This document shows, one piece after another, positions 31,796-43,125 of a stretch of DNA of 64,000 nucleotides. A program made the translations under genes and the position numbers. Source of the stretch: Stomorhina lunata (taxonomy: Eukaryota > Arthropoda > Insecta > Diptera > Rhiniidae). Position 1 is the first letter of the stretch. Each line of letters opens with the position of its first letter. The stretch covers positions 57,475,000 to 57,538,999 of the forward strand of contig OW121740.1 of NCBI GenBank assembly GCA_933228675.1, written 5' to 3'. The notes beneath the pieces were generated by a model. It did not search any database. It saw only the letters and a list, made by a program, of their open reading frames with translations, and was not told where the DNA came from.

Positions 31796-32538
31796 TTTTG
31801 CAAAAACTGAAGATTTGTTAATTTTTTTTTTTCGATTTAAACGCCATTTTTCAGATTTGGAGCCTATGCGCTACGTGTTAACGTTGTCCAATTCGACTAA
31901 AATTTTGTGGGTGGAAGTTTCTCACCAAATCTCAGAATAATCCGACAATAATCCCTTGAAATTGGAAAATTTATTTTTTTTCATACATTTGAAAACCCGC
32001 TATAATGCGTATATCAAACAAAAAACTAAAATTTTGTGAAAATGAGCGAATTCACAAAATTGTGAATAAATTGGAAAAAAATCAATAGATTTTTATGGTT
32101 GATATCTCATTTTGTTGCTATTATATGTCGCTATGCGATAAAATAATAAACCTGGAAGTTTTTTGCTGTTTTCGATTTTTCATGATTTTTTTAAAACGAA
32201 AATTTTTGCCATTTTTATGTAAAAAATATATTTTTTTCTTACGTTTTTTATTATAACTCCGATACTATTGATCCGATTGAAACGCGATATATAGACGAAT
32301 TAAAGGCTATATAAATCTTAATTTTTCTGATTTTATTTTAATAATATCGGACTAGTAGTTTTTGAGTTATCATTAATTATTTGAAGAAACGTCTAAAAAA
32401 ATTGGAATTTAAAAAAAAAAAAAATTAATAGATTTTTATCCATAGAATTTAAATATTTTACCATTTTTGTACAAAGGTAGTCATGATACATCAAAATTGT
32501 ATAGTGGTTTTAAGAGCACATAAAATTTTTTTATTTTG

Positions 32539-33577
32539 TTGTGTTCGCAAAAAACCGTGAAAATGAGAAACCGCGGTTTCGGTTTTAAAACACCCAAAAC
32601 CGGACGGTTTCGGTTTTCGGTTTTTTAAATAAAACTATTTTGATTTAAATTTGTAGTAAAATTTTGATTATTTTGTTAAAACCAAGTATAAAGTATATTT
32701 ATTAAAGCTCTATTATAATTTAATACTAAAATTCAGGAAAACAATTCAGGTTTTTTAAATATGAGGGATTTCTTAAATAAGTCTTGTTTCTTTTGGAGCG
32801 TAAATAATCGAGCGACAAATTGCTTCAATAGTAATTTTTACAAATAGTAACGATTTTAAAGAATTTACAATTTCAAAGTCGATAGAATGAAGCAAATCTA
32901 AGGTCGACAGCATTTCTAAACTCTCATGAATACTTTGTTTTAGAAGCAGAAATCTAAGAGTAAACTTAATTCACGATTATGATGCTTTTTAAGGCTTGTT
33001 TGTAAAATTTTATAACGAACTGACAAATTTTTGAAATACCGAACAATTTTTCTTACAGCCTCTAGGTTCAAATGTATATGGGCAATCGGTTTTAAATGAG
33101 TCAAAGTTTCATCGTCGCCGTCTTCAAAATTGATTTTCAGATACAAATTTGATATTGGCTGCTGCTCCTTCTATAGTACATGCTACGATGCTTGTATCAA
33201 GTGAAATATTAAACTCCATTAGCCTTTGTTTAATGGTTTTTTGAGTTTGCTTGAAATTACATGTTCCTAAAATACGGCTCAGATTATAAAATTAACCATG
33301 AGAATCATGAATATTTACGTTCATACACCGTCTTCCCCTTACACCTGTCCATTCGTCCATTGTAAACACATTTTGCTTGTTTCATTCTTCTGCTTCATTA
33401 AATAGACAAATTATGTGCAAATTTATGATAAGCTAATGATATTTCTGAATAATACCATCAAAAAATTATGAAAAATAAATAGCTAAAACCGTGATTTTTT
33501 CTACGGTTTTCGGTTTCGGTTTTGAGGCATAAAAAACCGAGGTTTCGGTTTCGGTTAAAACCGAACTGCAAACCCTA
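32539..33577 (-). mobile_element. hAT-like element 2, inverted copy without Transib
   Basis: About 1.04 kb, the reverse complement of the hAT at 26858-30831 with the Transib absent. The right end reads TGCAAACCCTA (ending 33577). The left end is degraded (TTGTGTTCGC instead of TAGGGTTTGC). Subterminal CCGAAAACCG repeats lie at both ends. It carries the same partial transposase remnants (minus-strand MDEWTGVRGRRCMNVNIH). Flanking 8-mers (TTATTTTG, CTGTGTAA) do not match, so no target duplication is seen. It supplies the empty-site reference for the Transib insertion. Confidence 0.7.
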
Positions 33578-34150
33578 CTGTGTAATGAACTGATATTGTT
33601 CACTTGCATTTCAAACGAGTTGTGGCGCTTTTAGAATATTGATAACACAAAGTTTCATTTTTTCTTTTTATGACATTTTTATCCTGTTTTTTGAGTGTCT
33701 AGTGTTATATACATTTAATTCCAGTGATTCAACATATTCAGTTTTGGTTAAATGCTTAAATTTAAACCATTTTTCAAATAAGTAATTTCTGTAATTTTTC
33801 TAAAAAATAATATAAATAGACCTTAGGTTTTTTTTTCTTTAATCTTAAACATCACTAAATGGACTAACTTTTGTAGTTGTTTGCAAAGTATGCAATCGTC
33901 TGCAATTTTTTATTTTTCTCCATATATTTAAGATTTTAGTTAAAAAAATCTTCAACTTTTTCACGAATTTTTTTCTTATACAAATAACATTTACTAAAAA
34001 AATTTGTCGACATGAGTAATCTATATTTTGTTCGGATAAATGTAGATTATTCATTCAATAAGTTGTCGAAATCCCCGAAAAATTGTAAGACTGCATGTTA
34101 TCTTGGCGTTGCCGTACCTGCAAGATAACAACCAAAGTTATAAATTTTTT
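33578..34150. other. no recognisable feature
   Basis: AT-rich spacer, no domain-bearing ORF. Confidence 0.35.
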
Positions 34151-34159
34151 ATGACATAA

Positions 34160-34968
34160 ATAGCAAATGGGATGCAGTTGTTGCCTGGGTTTCCGGCTAA
34201 CAGATAATAACTGTATTCATTTCCTACTCATACCTCCCCGTGGTATATCCTGGAAACCTGAGCAACCTAGTTGAAGATGCGGTAAATAACCCGAGTGGGA
34301 TTCTAGGTCAGGGCTAACGTGAGGGGAAGTTATCTTAGAGTCGATCCTACGTATTTGGTCTAAGGATCTAACATAACTGTACTTGGTAAAGTACGAAACT
34401 GTAGCGTCTGTTCAACAAGTTAGTTGCGACTGCAAGCGGGGGTTTGTTTCGAATCGAGCGGCTCGCTTTACAAACGTGGCTCTTGTCTTTGGACTCATCA
34501 TCCAACGATTTAACGAGAAATCCCCCTGCTACGGCAGCTGGCACAAGGATTTTGGAGGTCCCTTATCTATGCAAGAACATCCTGATGGTGAAACCAAATA
34601 GGCCCTCATGAGGCAGATAAAGCTATTGTTGGCGTGTTTGAGAGGAAAATTCTACGAAAAATCTTTGGACCAGTCTGCATCAACAATGAGTATCGAATGA
34701 ACCATGAGCTGTATGAGTTATATGCTGTCATAGACATAGTGAAATGCACTAAACAACAGCGGCTGTATTGGTTGTGAGAATGGATGAAAATACCACCTCC
34801 AGGGAAAGTGTTCGATAATGATACTGAGGGCGTCCAAAACTAAGAAAGAAAGACCAAGAGGAAGAAAATCTTTAAAAACTTGGCATACGAAATTGTAGAA
34901 TATGCGCACATGATAGAAGCGCATGGAATTATAAAATATGCCCGGCCTTTGACCTAAACAGGTTGTAA
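34160..34968 (+). pseudogene. internally deleted non-LTR retrotransposon relic
   Basis: The right part (34625-34968) reads VFERKILRKIFGPVCINNEY then RMNHELYELYAVIDIV and QQRLYWL in shifting frames. It ends GACCTAAACAGGTTGTAA, the same RT tail and 3' end as 5395-6010. The left part (34160-34610) is GC-richer than its surroundings (for example GTGGGATTCTAGGTCAGGGC, 34298) and could be the 5' UTR/ORF start of the same LINE, joined by internal deletion. The left assignment is inference. Confidence 0.5.
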
Positions 34969-34971
34969 CTA

Positions 34972-36275
34972 TCGGGTGTTTTTTATTGAGGTATAGAACT
35001 TTAAGTTGGCATCACTTTTTTAACTGGCGGCCATTTTGTCAGCTGTCAAGTGATTAATATTTAGTTTGGTTTGCCATTTCATCATGAACAGGTTGACAAA
35101 AGAACAACGCTTGCAAATCGTGCAAATTTATTTCGAAAATAATGGTTCAGTTCGCGAAGTTTACCGCAAGCTCCGTCCATTTTATGGTCGACATAATCGT
35201 CCATCAGAGCAATTAATTCGGTTAACCATGGATCGTTTTCGCACTACGTTTACTCTATGTGATAATACGCATCCGCAGCGACGTCGAACAGTGCGCACCG
35301 AAGAAACAATTGCCGCTGTAGAGCAAAGTGTTGAAGAGGACCCGAATGAATCGATTCGCCACCGTGCACAGCAATTGGAGCTTTGTCCATCAACTTTATG
35401 GAAGATTTTGCGCAAAGATCTTGGCTTGCGACCTTACAAGATCCAGCTTGTGCAAGAATTAAAGCCGCGAGACCATGCAATGCGTCGTGATTTTGGTGTA
35501 TGGGCCGAAAATGAGATTGATCTCGATGCTGATTTTCATCGCAAAATTTTGTTCAGTGATGAGGCTCATTTTTGGTTGAATGGCTACGTCAACAAGCAAA
35601 ATTGCCGCATTTGGAGTGAAGAGAATCCACATGACACCCTTGAGACGCCATTACATCCACAAAAACTGACTGTTTGGTGTGCTCTATGGGCTGGTGGAGT
35701 CATTGGGCCATACTTCTTCCGAAATAATGCTGGAGAGTCAGTTACCATAAATGGAGACCGGTATAGAGCCATTATAACCGACTATTTTGTTCCCCAATTG
35801 GATGGCATGAATGTGGATGAGTTGTGGTTCCAACAAGACGGCGCTACATGCCACACAGCGCACGTCACAATTGATTTATTGAAGGAAACATTCGATGAGC
35901 GCATAATTTCGCGGAATGGACCTGTCAATTGGCCACCAAGATCGTGCGATTTGACACCACTGGATTATTTTCTTTGGGGATATATGAAGTCGCTCGTCTA
36001 CGCCAACAAACCAGAAACGTTAGGGGACTTGGAAGCCAACATTCGTGGCGTTATTGCCAACATACGGCCCCATATGCTCGAAAAAGTAGTTGAAAATTGG
36101 AACTGCAGAATTGGCTTTATTCGAGCCAGCCGCGGCGGCCACATGCCCGAAATCATATTTAAACATTAATGGCATAAAATTATCCTTCCAATAAAGCCAA
36201 ATTGATGGACATTAAAACGATTTTCTTGTGTTTTATTTCAATTCGAAGTTCTATACCTCTAAAAAAAACACCCAT
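34972..36275 (+). mobile_element. mariner-like element, apparently intact
   Basis: 28-bp TIRs with two mismatches, GGGTGTTTTTTATTGAGGTA at 34974 and the inverted partner ending at 36273. They are followed by TA on each side (34970-34971, 36276-36277), giving an element of about 1.3 kb. One transposase ORF fills it. It sits 2-4 bases after the 3' end of a LINE relic. Confidence 0.8.
35084..36169 (+). CDS. mariner-family (IS630/Tc1/mariner) transposase, 361 aa
   Basis: DDE/D transposase that moves the surrounding element by cut and paste at TA. The start is the ATG at 35084 (MNRLTKEQRL); the frame is open slightly upstream without an ATG. The N-terminal half contains paired helix-turn-helix regions for TIR binding (about 6-55, and 71-120 with TLWKILRKDLGLRPYKI). 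The catalytic region has D159 (ILFSDEAHFW), D252 (WFQQDGATCHTA) and D289 (PPRSCDLTPLDYFLWG). There are 36 residues between D252 and D289, not the 34 of Mos1. If D294 in TPLD is the catalytic one, the spacing is 41 as in rosa-like elements. I leave the subfamily open. Length is typical for mariner, with no stops or frameshifts. Confidence 0.88.
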   Translation: MNRLTKEQRLQIVQIYFENNGSVREVYRKLRPFYGRHNRPSEQLIRLTMDRFRTTFTLCDNTHPQRRRTVRTEETIAAVEQSVEEDPNESIRHRAQQLELCPSTLWKILRKDLGLRPYKIQLVQELKPRDHAMRRDFGVWAENEIDLDADFHRKILFSDEAHFWLNGYVNKQNCRIWSEENPHDTLETPLHPQKLTVWCALWAGGVIGPYFFRNNAGESVTINGDRYRAIITDYFVPQLDGMNVDELWFQQDGATCHTAHVTIDLLKETFDERIISRNGPVNWPPRSCDLTPLDYFLWGYMKSLVYANKPETLGDLEANIRGVIANIRPHMLEKVVENWNCRIGFIRASRGGHMPEIIFKH

Positions 36276-36277
36276 TA

Positions 36278-37150
36278 TAAACCATTTAAGTAACTAAGCA
36301 ACTTATTGACCTATCCTCGTAGCTATGAGAGCTAAATTTAAAGCAAACATTTTTATATGAACACAAACAAGTGTACCGAATTTTGAGACAATCGTTTCAC
36401 ATTTAACCATAGATCCCATGCAACAACCATCCCCGGAATATTGTAGGGTATTATGTTGTGAAGTTGTAAAATAATACGATTCAATTTATTTTGAAATTTT
36501 TGGCATTACCAGACAATTTAAAAAACTCGTATTTTAACAGAAATTGATATGAATTTTGTTCTGGGTAAAGTATCAAATTGTGGTCACGCTTAAATACTCT
36601 TAACCTCTAGATTATTTACATTTTGTTTTGAAAGATTTTTAGTTTTTTTTTATTTTTATCTTTATCTTGTTTTCTTTAAACTACAGGTTTTGTTTTAGTA
36701 ATTATAATTTATTTAAGAATTCGCAGAAATAAAAGTTCATTAACAGAATAAAAATCAATTTTTTCTTGGTTGTGTAATTAAATGTAAAAATATTATTTAA
36801 ATAGCAAAAACTGTTTTGTTTATGAAGGGAATTGGATATTTTTAGGAAAAGTTCCGCTTATAAACGCGATTTGCATTTCATTTTTTTGGAACTTTAATGT
36901 TTTTTACTGTTCGCATAAAATCTTTATTAGTTCTAAAATTTTTATGAAAAATAATTTTTATAATTTGCATGCATTAAATAAAAACGAGTCAAAAGCATAA
37001 AAAATCTAGTTTTTTTTAAAAATATGATATCTTAGATAAATGTTTCCATTTAACAGTCTTTTCATTAAAAATGTTAGCTTAGTGACATAATTTTACATTA
37101 ACTTTTTTATGACACAAAATTTTTAAAATTTCTATTTAAATACTTTTTCA
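36278..37150. other. no gene; weak DINE-like remnant at the left
   Basis: 36290-36430 contains phrases such as 'AACCATAGATCCCATG' and 'GAATTTTGAGACAATCG' that echo DINE-1-like copies read on the minus strand, but it is too decayed to delimit. The rest is AT-rich. Confidence 0.3.
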
Positions 37151-37683
37151 TATATGGGCAAATCCGAAAAACATTAAACCAAGGACAATATTTTAAAACT
37201 GTCAAAATCACGTATTTGTGTTTATGAAAAAAAAATTACCATATACTGATTGGATACAATTTTTAATTGCTCTCTTCGTGAATGGCAAGTCTTTATTTGC
37301 ACCCATCTCGAATTTTTAAAAATTTTTTAAAATAATAGGTTTTGTAAAAGTTCCTAAAAATCACAAAAAACATCCATTTATTTATCAAGTTTCAGTATGG
37401 GCTCAAAGTCTGTACAATTAGATGTAAAAGACCCCATCAAAAGTAATTGGAGTGATATAAAAAACGTCAAGTAATAAAGGGCTCAAAGTGCAGCGTCCGT
37501 CACAGAAATAAAGGATTTTTTAATTTGACTAGTGCAATTTTTCTTTTTTCTCCGGTTGAACTTGGTTCGTAAAGAGAACTTATAGTATGCTTTACATTAG
37601 GCTAAAAATATAAAGATGTTAATATAGCATTTTACAGAATAATATGTATAAGAAAGTGTGTAGCGTCCGTCACAGTATATATT

Positions 37684-40114
37684 AAGATATAACAAGTAAG
37701 AGTGGTATATTCGGCTTTGCCGAATCTTGGATACCCTTCACCAATGGTGTTCCAAAAGTACTTAATGTAATTCGTAGCAATATTTGGTTATACTAGTATT
37801 ATATGCAAAGAGTCTTTAAAATTAAGAGTCGGAAAACGAAAACCTTTTCGGTGGCGTCATCATCTAGAATAGTTATGCACCCAAAGGTTAGGTTGGGCAG
37901 GTGGCTGATGTCTAGGGAAGCTTCACTTGGGTTCTAAAGTGGTCCCTTTGTGAAAGATAATGATTACTAGACTACAAGATTTGATGAAGTTTAAGTATTC
38001 TGGCATGCAACCCAAAAACACAGTGCCCAGTGAGGGTTGTGCACTTTAATTCGTACGAATTATCCAACTAGTAAAAGTTCTTGATTAGTTATGTAAAACT
38101 CTGAAGTTAGCGGACTGATTTAGGTCAAAGCTTTAACAATGATTGTCAATGTATACAAGCCTTAAAATTATAGGGTATACACTCTTAGTTTTAGATACAT
38201 ACGTGAAATATACAGCTTTTGAATGGATGGTTATCAGCTTTGTCGGGAAAGTTTACTTATTAATTTGAAGTTAGTTAATTAATTAAAATGAACACTTCAT
38301 CAATAATATTTGGGATGTATTGTTCTTTCGATCTGTCCGATGGATGTTTGGAAAGTTTTGCTCTAGTTCTTTGTGCAATTTTAATGTAATTTAATTTATC
38401 GGCATTAAATCGATTCCCGGTCGGGTTTATATGGGAGATTTCACTAAATGTGAATAGAGCTCGCCCATTTTCAATATCGAACTTTTCAAAAAATCAGAAA
38501 TACTTTTGTCAAATGTTGTCTCTCTAGAAAGTTTATTTTAGGCGCTATTGTCCTGAATATCAATATTGTACAACGTCTTTATACTAAATGTCATCATCGT
38601 ATCTATTATAATTTGTCATTTATTAGCTACTAAGAGATTGCCTTAGGCGAAGTTTTACGGGATTTCCCAATTGCAATTAAAAAATTAAAATTTTTGTTGA
38701 TATGTGAGATACTTACATACATATGTAGGTTTTGAACGGATATCATGTAATTAGCTGCATTTTTGTACTTCCTAAGAAGATTACCTATAATTTGATATAT
38801 AATACATTCTCAAATGTTATCATAATGTTCAAAAGTCAGACACAAAATTAAGATAAATGCAGTGTGTCTGTCTGCTAAAACCAGATTTGTGGAGCTCCTG
38901 AATTGTCCCACCCTGAATTTCAACATTGTCGATCAAAACATTATCGCTTAAACGCTAAATTATATCTACCACAAATTACAGAATGCATCAGGATTTAGAT
39001 AATCCCCTGCGAAGGACGCTATTAAACTTCATCAAAATAAACATCTGAGATATGGACAAAACAGGAGCTCCAAAAACTTGACTACAACAGAAAAAAGGAC
39101 AGACAGGTAGACGGACGGACATATAGACGGACGGACAAACAAACAGACGGACGGACGGGCAAACAAACAGACGGACGGACGGAGGTCGCGAAATCGATTC
39201 TTGTGCCGATTCTGTGTTGATCGGTACAATTTGAATGGTATTCATAATCAGATTTGTGGAGTATATATATCAGATTTTAGAAAATCCTCCCATAAAGAAC
39301 GATGTCAAATTTCATCACAATCGGTCCATAAACACCTGAGATATCGCTGAAACAATACTTACAAAATGTAAACAAAATTTCTTAGACACGTACTTTGGGC
39401 AATTTGCTGTACATCAAATGTAGTGTTATGGCAATTGTATATAGACCGCTTTTGATAAAATTTAATAACGTGCTTGGTGGGGGAATTTCCTAAAATCTGA
39501 TATAAAATTTATGTAGGTCCGTACTAAAGGAGGATAGTTTTTCCTATTTCTGCATTTAATTTTTTCAACAAACATTCTCTAATGTGTTCTTTGGGCAATT
39601 TGCGATACATCAAATTCAGTGTTTTGGCGATATCTCAGTTGTTTATTTACCGATTTTGATGAAATTTTAGAGTGCTTTGGGAAAATATTTCCTACAATCT
39701 GATATATAACATATTATCACATGTACACCAGGAGTATCTTTTTTCTCTTGTTATTTAAAAGTGTGTTTCAATCAAAAATTTTCAAATTTTCGTCTAATTT
39801 TTGGTATTTTTTCGATATTTTCGGTGTTTATAAACCGATTTTAATGAAATTTAATAGCGTTCATTGCGGGAGAATTTCCTAAAATCTGATATATAATTTA
39901 TGTAAGTCCATCCTCCAGGGGCTTCAAAAACTTGATTTCAACAGACAGACAGACAGACGGACGGACAGACAGACAGACGGACATCGCTTAATCGATTCTC
40001 CTCCCGATTCTGAGTCGATCGGTATAATTTTTATGGGGTCTACGATCACTAATAAAAATTACAAACGGAATCACAAACTTATAATACCCTTTCACCTATT
40101 GGTGAAGGGTATAA
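37684..40114 (+). mobile_element. composite DINE-1-like (Helitron-derived) block
   Basis: Begins ATAACAAGTAAGAGTGGTAT, then the palindrome ATTCGGCTTTGCCGAAT and 'ATACCCTTCACCAATGG'. Ends with the hairpin ATACCCTTTCACCTATTGG.../TGAAGGGTATAA. Two GACGGACGGAC/GACAGACAGAC microsatellite cores (39100-39185 and 39945-39990) indicate two units in tandem. The terminal-proximal inverted repeat and GACR/GTCY core are diagnostic of DINE-1 elements. ORFs reading VCPSVRLFVCPS are the microsatellite. Confidence 0.6.
37876..38050 (-). pseudogene. internally deleted 3' fragment of the LOA/I-like LINE
   Basis: Minus strand: CTCACTGGGCACTGTGTTTT, then 'GGGTTGCATGCCAGAATACTT', jumping to TATCTTTCACAAAGGGACCA and ending CCTGCCCAACCTAACC. 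These match 19033-19062 and about 19350-19408 of the LINE at 18186, with the roughly 290 bp between them missing. It sits inside the DINE-1-like block. Confidence 0.6.
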
Positions 40115-40702
40115 AAAGTGAAAAACTTTAAATAAATATATGTATGTAGCCGTTTTGTGAAATATTAAATTGTGCCCAAAAATCGCATTTTAACCGCGAA
40201 CATGAAAAGGAAGGAGAACAATTATTTTCACTGATTTACGACTTTTTTTAAAAAAATATAAAATATGATTTTTAGTAAAAAACATTTAAGTTAAAACTGT
40301 AACGTCCATCACATAGCGTCCGCAACAGTTCATTTATGGATTTTTGTTGAAACTGGAAACTTTAAAATATTTTATAAAATCTGTCTTGTAATCCTCTGAT
40401 TTGCCTCTACCTTTAATGTCTTTACAATTTTTTTACTACTATGACCGATTTGATGAAAATTACAAAAACACGTGTTGAAAAAAAGTCACTTCCATTTTTT
40501 GTAGCGTCCGTCACAGCACTTTAAAAGCGAATATCTTTTCCCTCCAAAAGAAGTATGTAAATTAGCATTCGATAGCGCAATCGATGGGCTAATATTCTCA
40601 GAAATCCGTGCAAAGATATCTAGTATAGAACGGCAATGGGATACATTTAAGTACAACAAAATCCGTACAAATGTATCGTCCGTCACGCAGAATTTGCCCA
40701 TA

Positions 40703-41394
40703 TGTATATACAATTTACGAAAAATCTATAGAACTATCAAAAATATAAAAATCATTAGCAAAAAAACAAATTTAATTACAAAATGATGTAATAAATTTTT
40801 TTCGATAAATAATTAAAAATAACATGACTTTACAAAAGGTTTCAACCTTAAATTCTAATAAATATTTAAATCTTATTGCGTCAATTCGATTCAATACTGT
40901 CTGATGGAATTTGATCGAAAATATTAAAAATAGTATAATTAGAGTATCTACTTTTTAGTGAAATTAGGTACTTTTCCGATTAATAGGTTAAATATTGTTA
41001 TTATTTAATTTCACGGAGAACAAGAAATTAAAAATAAAAAGGGTATGAGTAATAAAGTAAACTATTAGTTCTATTATATAGAGTGTAGTAAAAAATATAC
41101 TATGAAAATAGTTTTTAAATATCTCGAACCGTTTTGTATTGAGAAATTTCCAAAGTCAAATATTTTTCGCTGATAAAAAAATACATTTCTTTCTCAAAAA
41201 ACTTCACTTTTGACTAAGAAGTTTTTTTTAATAAAAATTAATATTTTATTATAAATACATACATATATTCATATAGATTAAGTCAGTACAACATTTACCC
41301 TACGGTAAAAAATTAACCACATTGGGCAATAATTGAAGAGCTACGCGTTTCAAAAGCTTTTTACATTTGAGGTGGGTTAAATTGACGCCCAATC
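40703..41394. other. no recognisable feature
   Basis: AT-rich spacer, no ORF of note. Confidence 0.35.
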
Positions 41395-41765
41395 ATCACC
41401 ATAGGTGAAAAAAGTATTATAAGTTTGTTCCGCTGTATGTAACGCATACAAATATTGGCCTTACCCCTCCTTTAAGCATACCAATGGACTTAGAATCACT
41501 TCCTGAGTCGATTTAACGACGTCAGTCCGTTAGCTGGATGGCATGTAAGCCTTGTAATCAAAGTACAGGTCGCAATACGAAACTTAATTTGATAAAATTT
41601 GGCGCTGACATTTATTACCATAGTGAGTCCATTGCTATTAAAAATCGCTCAACTTTCAGTATATTTTCATAAAATTGAAAACTTCTTACGGAAACAGAAG
41701 TCACTGTACCAAGTTTTATTGAAATCGGTCCAAATTTGACCATAGCTCCCATAAAACTCCTCTAT
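41395..41765 (-). repeat. DINE-1-like 3' half
   Basis: Minus-strand equivalents of the common 3' end: the hairpin region near 41395-41425, 'GTAACGCATACAAATATTGG', GAGTCGATTTAACGACGTCA, and AGGTCGCAATACGAAAC, corresponding to 'GCGACCTGTAGTTTGATTAC' of the copies at 55-61 kb. The 5' half is missing. Confidence 0.5.
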
Positions 41766-43080
41766 TAAATGTCCCTAATATGCTTGAAGATAATGATAAT
41801 TTTATGTCTTAAGAATTTCTTGAATGATGACAAAATTTAGCAGATTTACAAGAGAAAAAAGCACATTTACAAGAGAAAAAAAGGAGTATGAAAAAAAAGG
41901 TATGAAAAAAAAATATTTTTTTTTTCGCCCTATGCAAAAGTGACTTAACGTTAGCCTATTTCAACGAAAATAGATAATTCAATATCTTAAGGTCTCAAAA
42001 AAGTAAAACCAGTCAAACTTTTCAAAATTTATTAAAAATACGTAAAATATTTTGGGAAAACCTTAATAATTATATCTCGTTGGAAAGCTCATTTTATTAT
42101 CTGTAGGATGCTGTTAAAAATGTACTTAAAAACATATTCTAAGTAGAAACATTTTGAAGAAATCTAAAGAAACCCCTCAGTTTTCCCATATAACTGGGAT
42201 GTCCAAACTTTGGCGTCAAGTCGACACGCTTTCCCGATATCTGATGTGAATGAAACTTTGTATTTGGATTATTGGGGTCAAATGTAACAAATTTGGGGGG
42301 TACGCCTTTTGATACAACGACTTTCACTTTTTCTGGGACACTCTAGTATACATAGATATAAAAACCACATAGTAACAGATCGACTCAGAATAACTTTTTA
42401 TAGTCGATATTTAAATAAAATTAGGCATAAGCATTTTTTGGTAGAGAATAATCTCTATAGATTCCAAATCGGATCAATATTTAGGATTCCTCCCATAGGC
42501 CTACATTCCCGTAATGGGGATTTTTAGCCTGTATTTTGAAAAAAGTTCTGCAAAAGGTTTTTTATAAATTGAACAATAATAGACCTACCTACTACACAAA
42601 TATATATTTAATATCTCTAAAATCACATACATAAACGTTTGGTAATAATTGAAAAACCTTCCATATCAATTAATTTTAATCTGGAGAAATGTGTGAGGGA
42701 ATTAAATAGAGTTAAGCTCACAGTTAAGAAAATATTAAAAATTTGTTGAAAATTCTTATGGACTTGGTGTAGAACTTCAAGGAATCGGGCTTGACAGACT
42801 ATATCAAATTCTTGCTTGTTGTAATCAAATGAGCTTATTTTACTAAAACGAAATTTTTTTAGTGATCTGGAAGATTTTTGTTAAGAGGCTAACTTAACAA
42901 AACTTTCCATTCTATGATCCTTTTTTTATCTAAAATAAACTGGTTTATAAGATTTAGAACAAGTTCTAAAACTAAGATAACACAGGGTTATCCATTTTGC
43001 CGTAAATAAAACTCATATTAAATATTTTTTTTCATGATATTTCTTTTTTATTATAAAGTTTGAACGTTGACATTATGTGT
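41766..43080. other. no recognisable gene
   Basis: AT-rich sequence with short ORFs. The phrase TTTTTCTGGGACACTCTA (42329-42346) echoes copies 1 and 3 of the TGGGCAAATCC family but is too short to call. Confidence 0.3.
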
Positions 43081-43125
43081 GAAACACTAAATAACACAGG
43101 TCAACAGTAAAAATGTGCTCGAGTA

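Larger units (their letters stand above)
26838..32508. mobile_element. fold-back element B (ACCACTATA ends), host of the nested insertions
   Basis: Starts ACCACTATATACATTTGATG and ends, inverted, with ...TATAGTGGT (32508). It matches the uninterrupted element at 43126-44237 over both arms and most of the centre, for example 'CGCTACGTGTTAACGTTGTC' at 31871 and 43599. Removing the hAT insertion (26858-30831 plus one 8-bp duplication) restores the arm. Similarity with copy A starts further left (about 26802), so the left boundary is approximate. Copy B has an extra internal inverted repeat (next entry). Confidence 0.65.
37155..40700 (+). mobile_element. TGGGCAAATCC element, copy 2, split by DINE-1-like insertion
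   Basis: TGGGCAAATCC at 37155 and inverted TGGGCAAATTC ending at 40700, TA on both sides. The GCGTCCGTCACAG motif occurs at 37493, 37663 and 40503, with variants near 40302, 40315 and 40675, the same order as copy 1. The stretch equivalent to 8790-9000 of copy 1 is replaced by the DINE-1-like block at 37684-40114. Confidence 0.7.

Noticed and set aside
35182..35772. Three antisense ORFs (77, 76, 62 aa) over the mariner element
   Set aside because: Shadows of the mariner transposase frame.
39100..39190. CRISPR-like alternation of ACAAACAGACGGACGGACGG units
   Set aside because: Simple microsatellite within a eukaryotic transposable element; no spacers and no cas genes.
38988..39245. 85-aa and 65-aa ORFs with PSVRLFVCPSV repeats
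   Set aside because: Reverse translation of the GACGGAC/GACAGAC microsatellite core of a DINE-1-like element.
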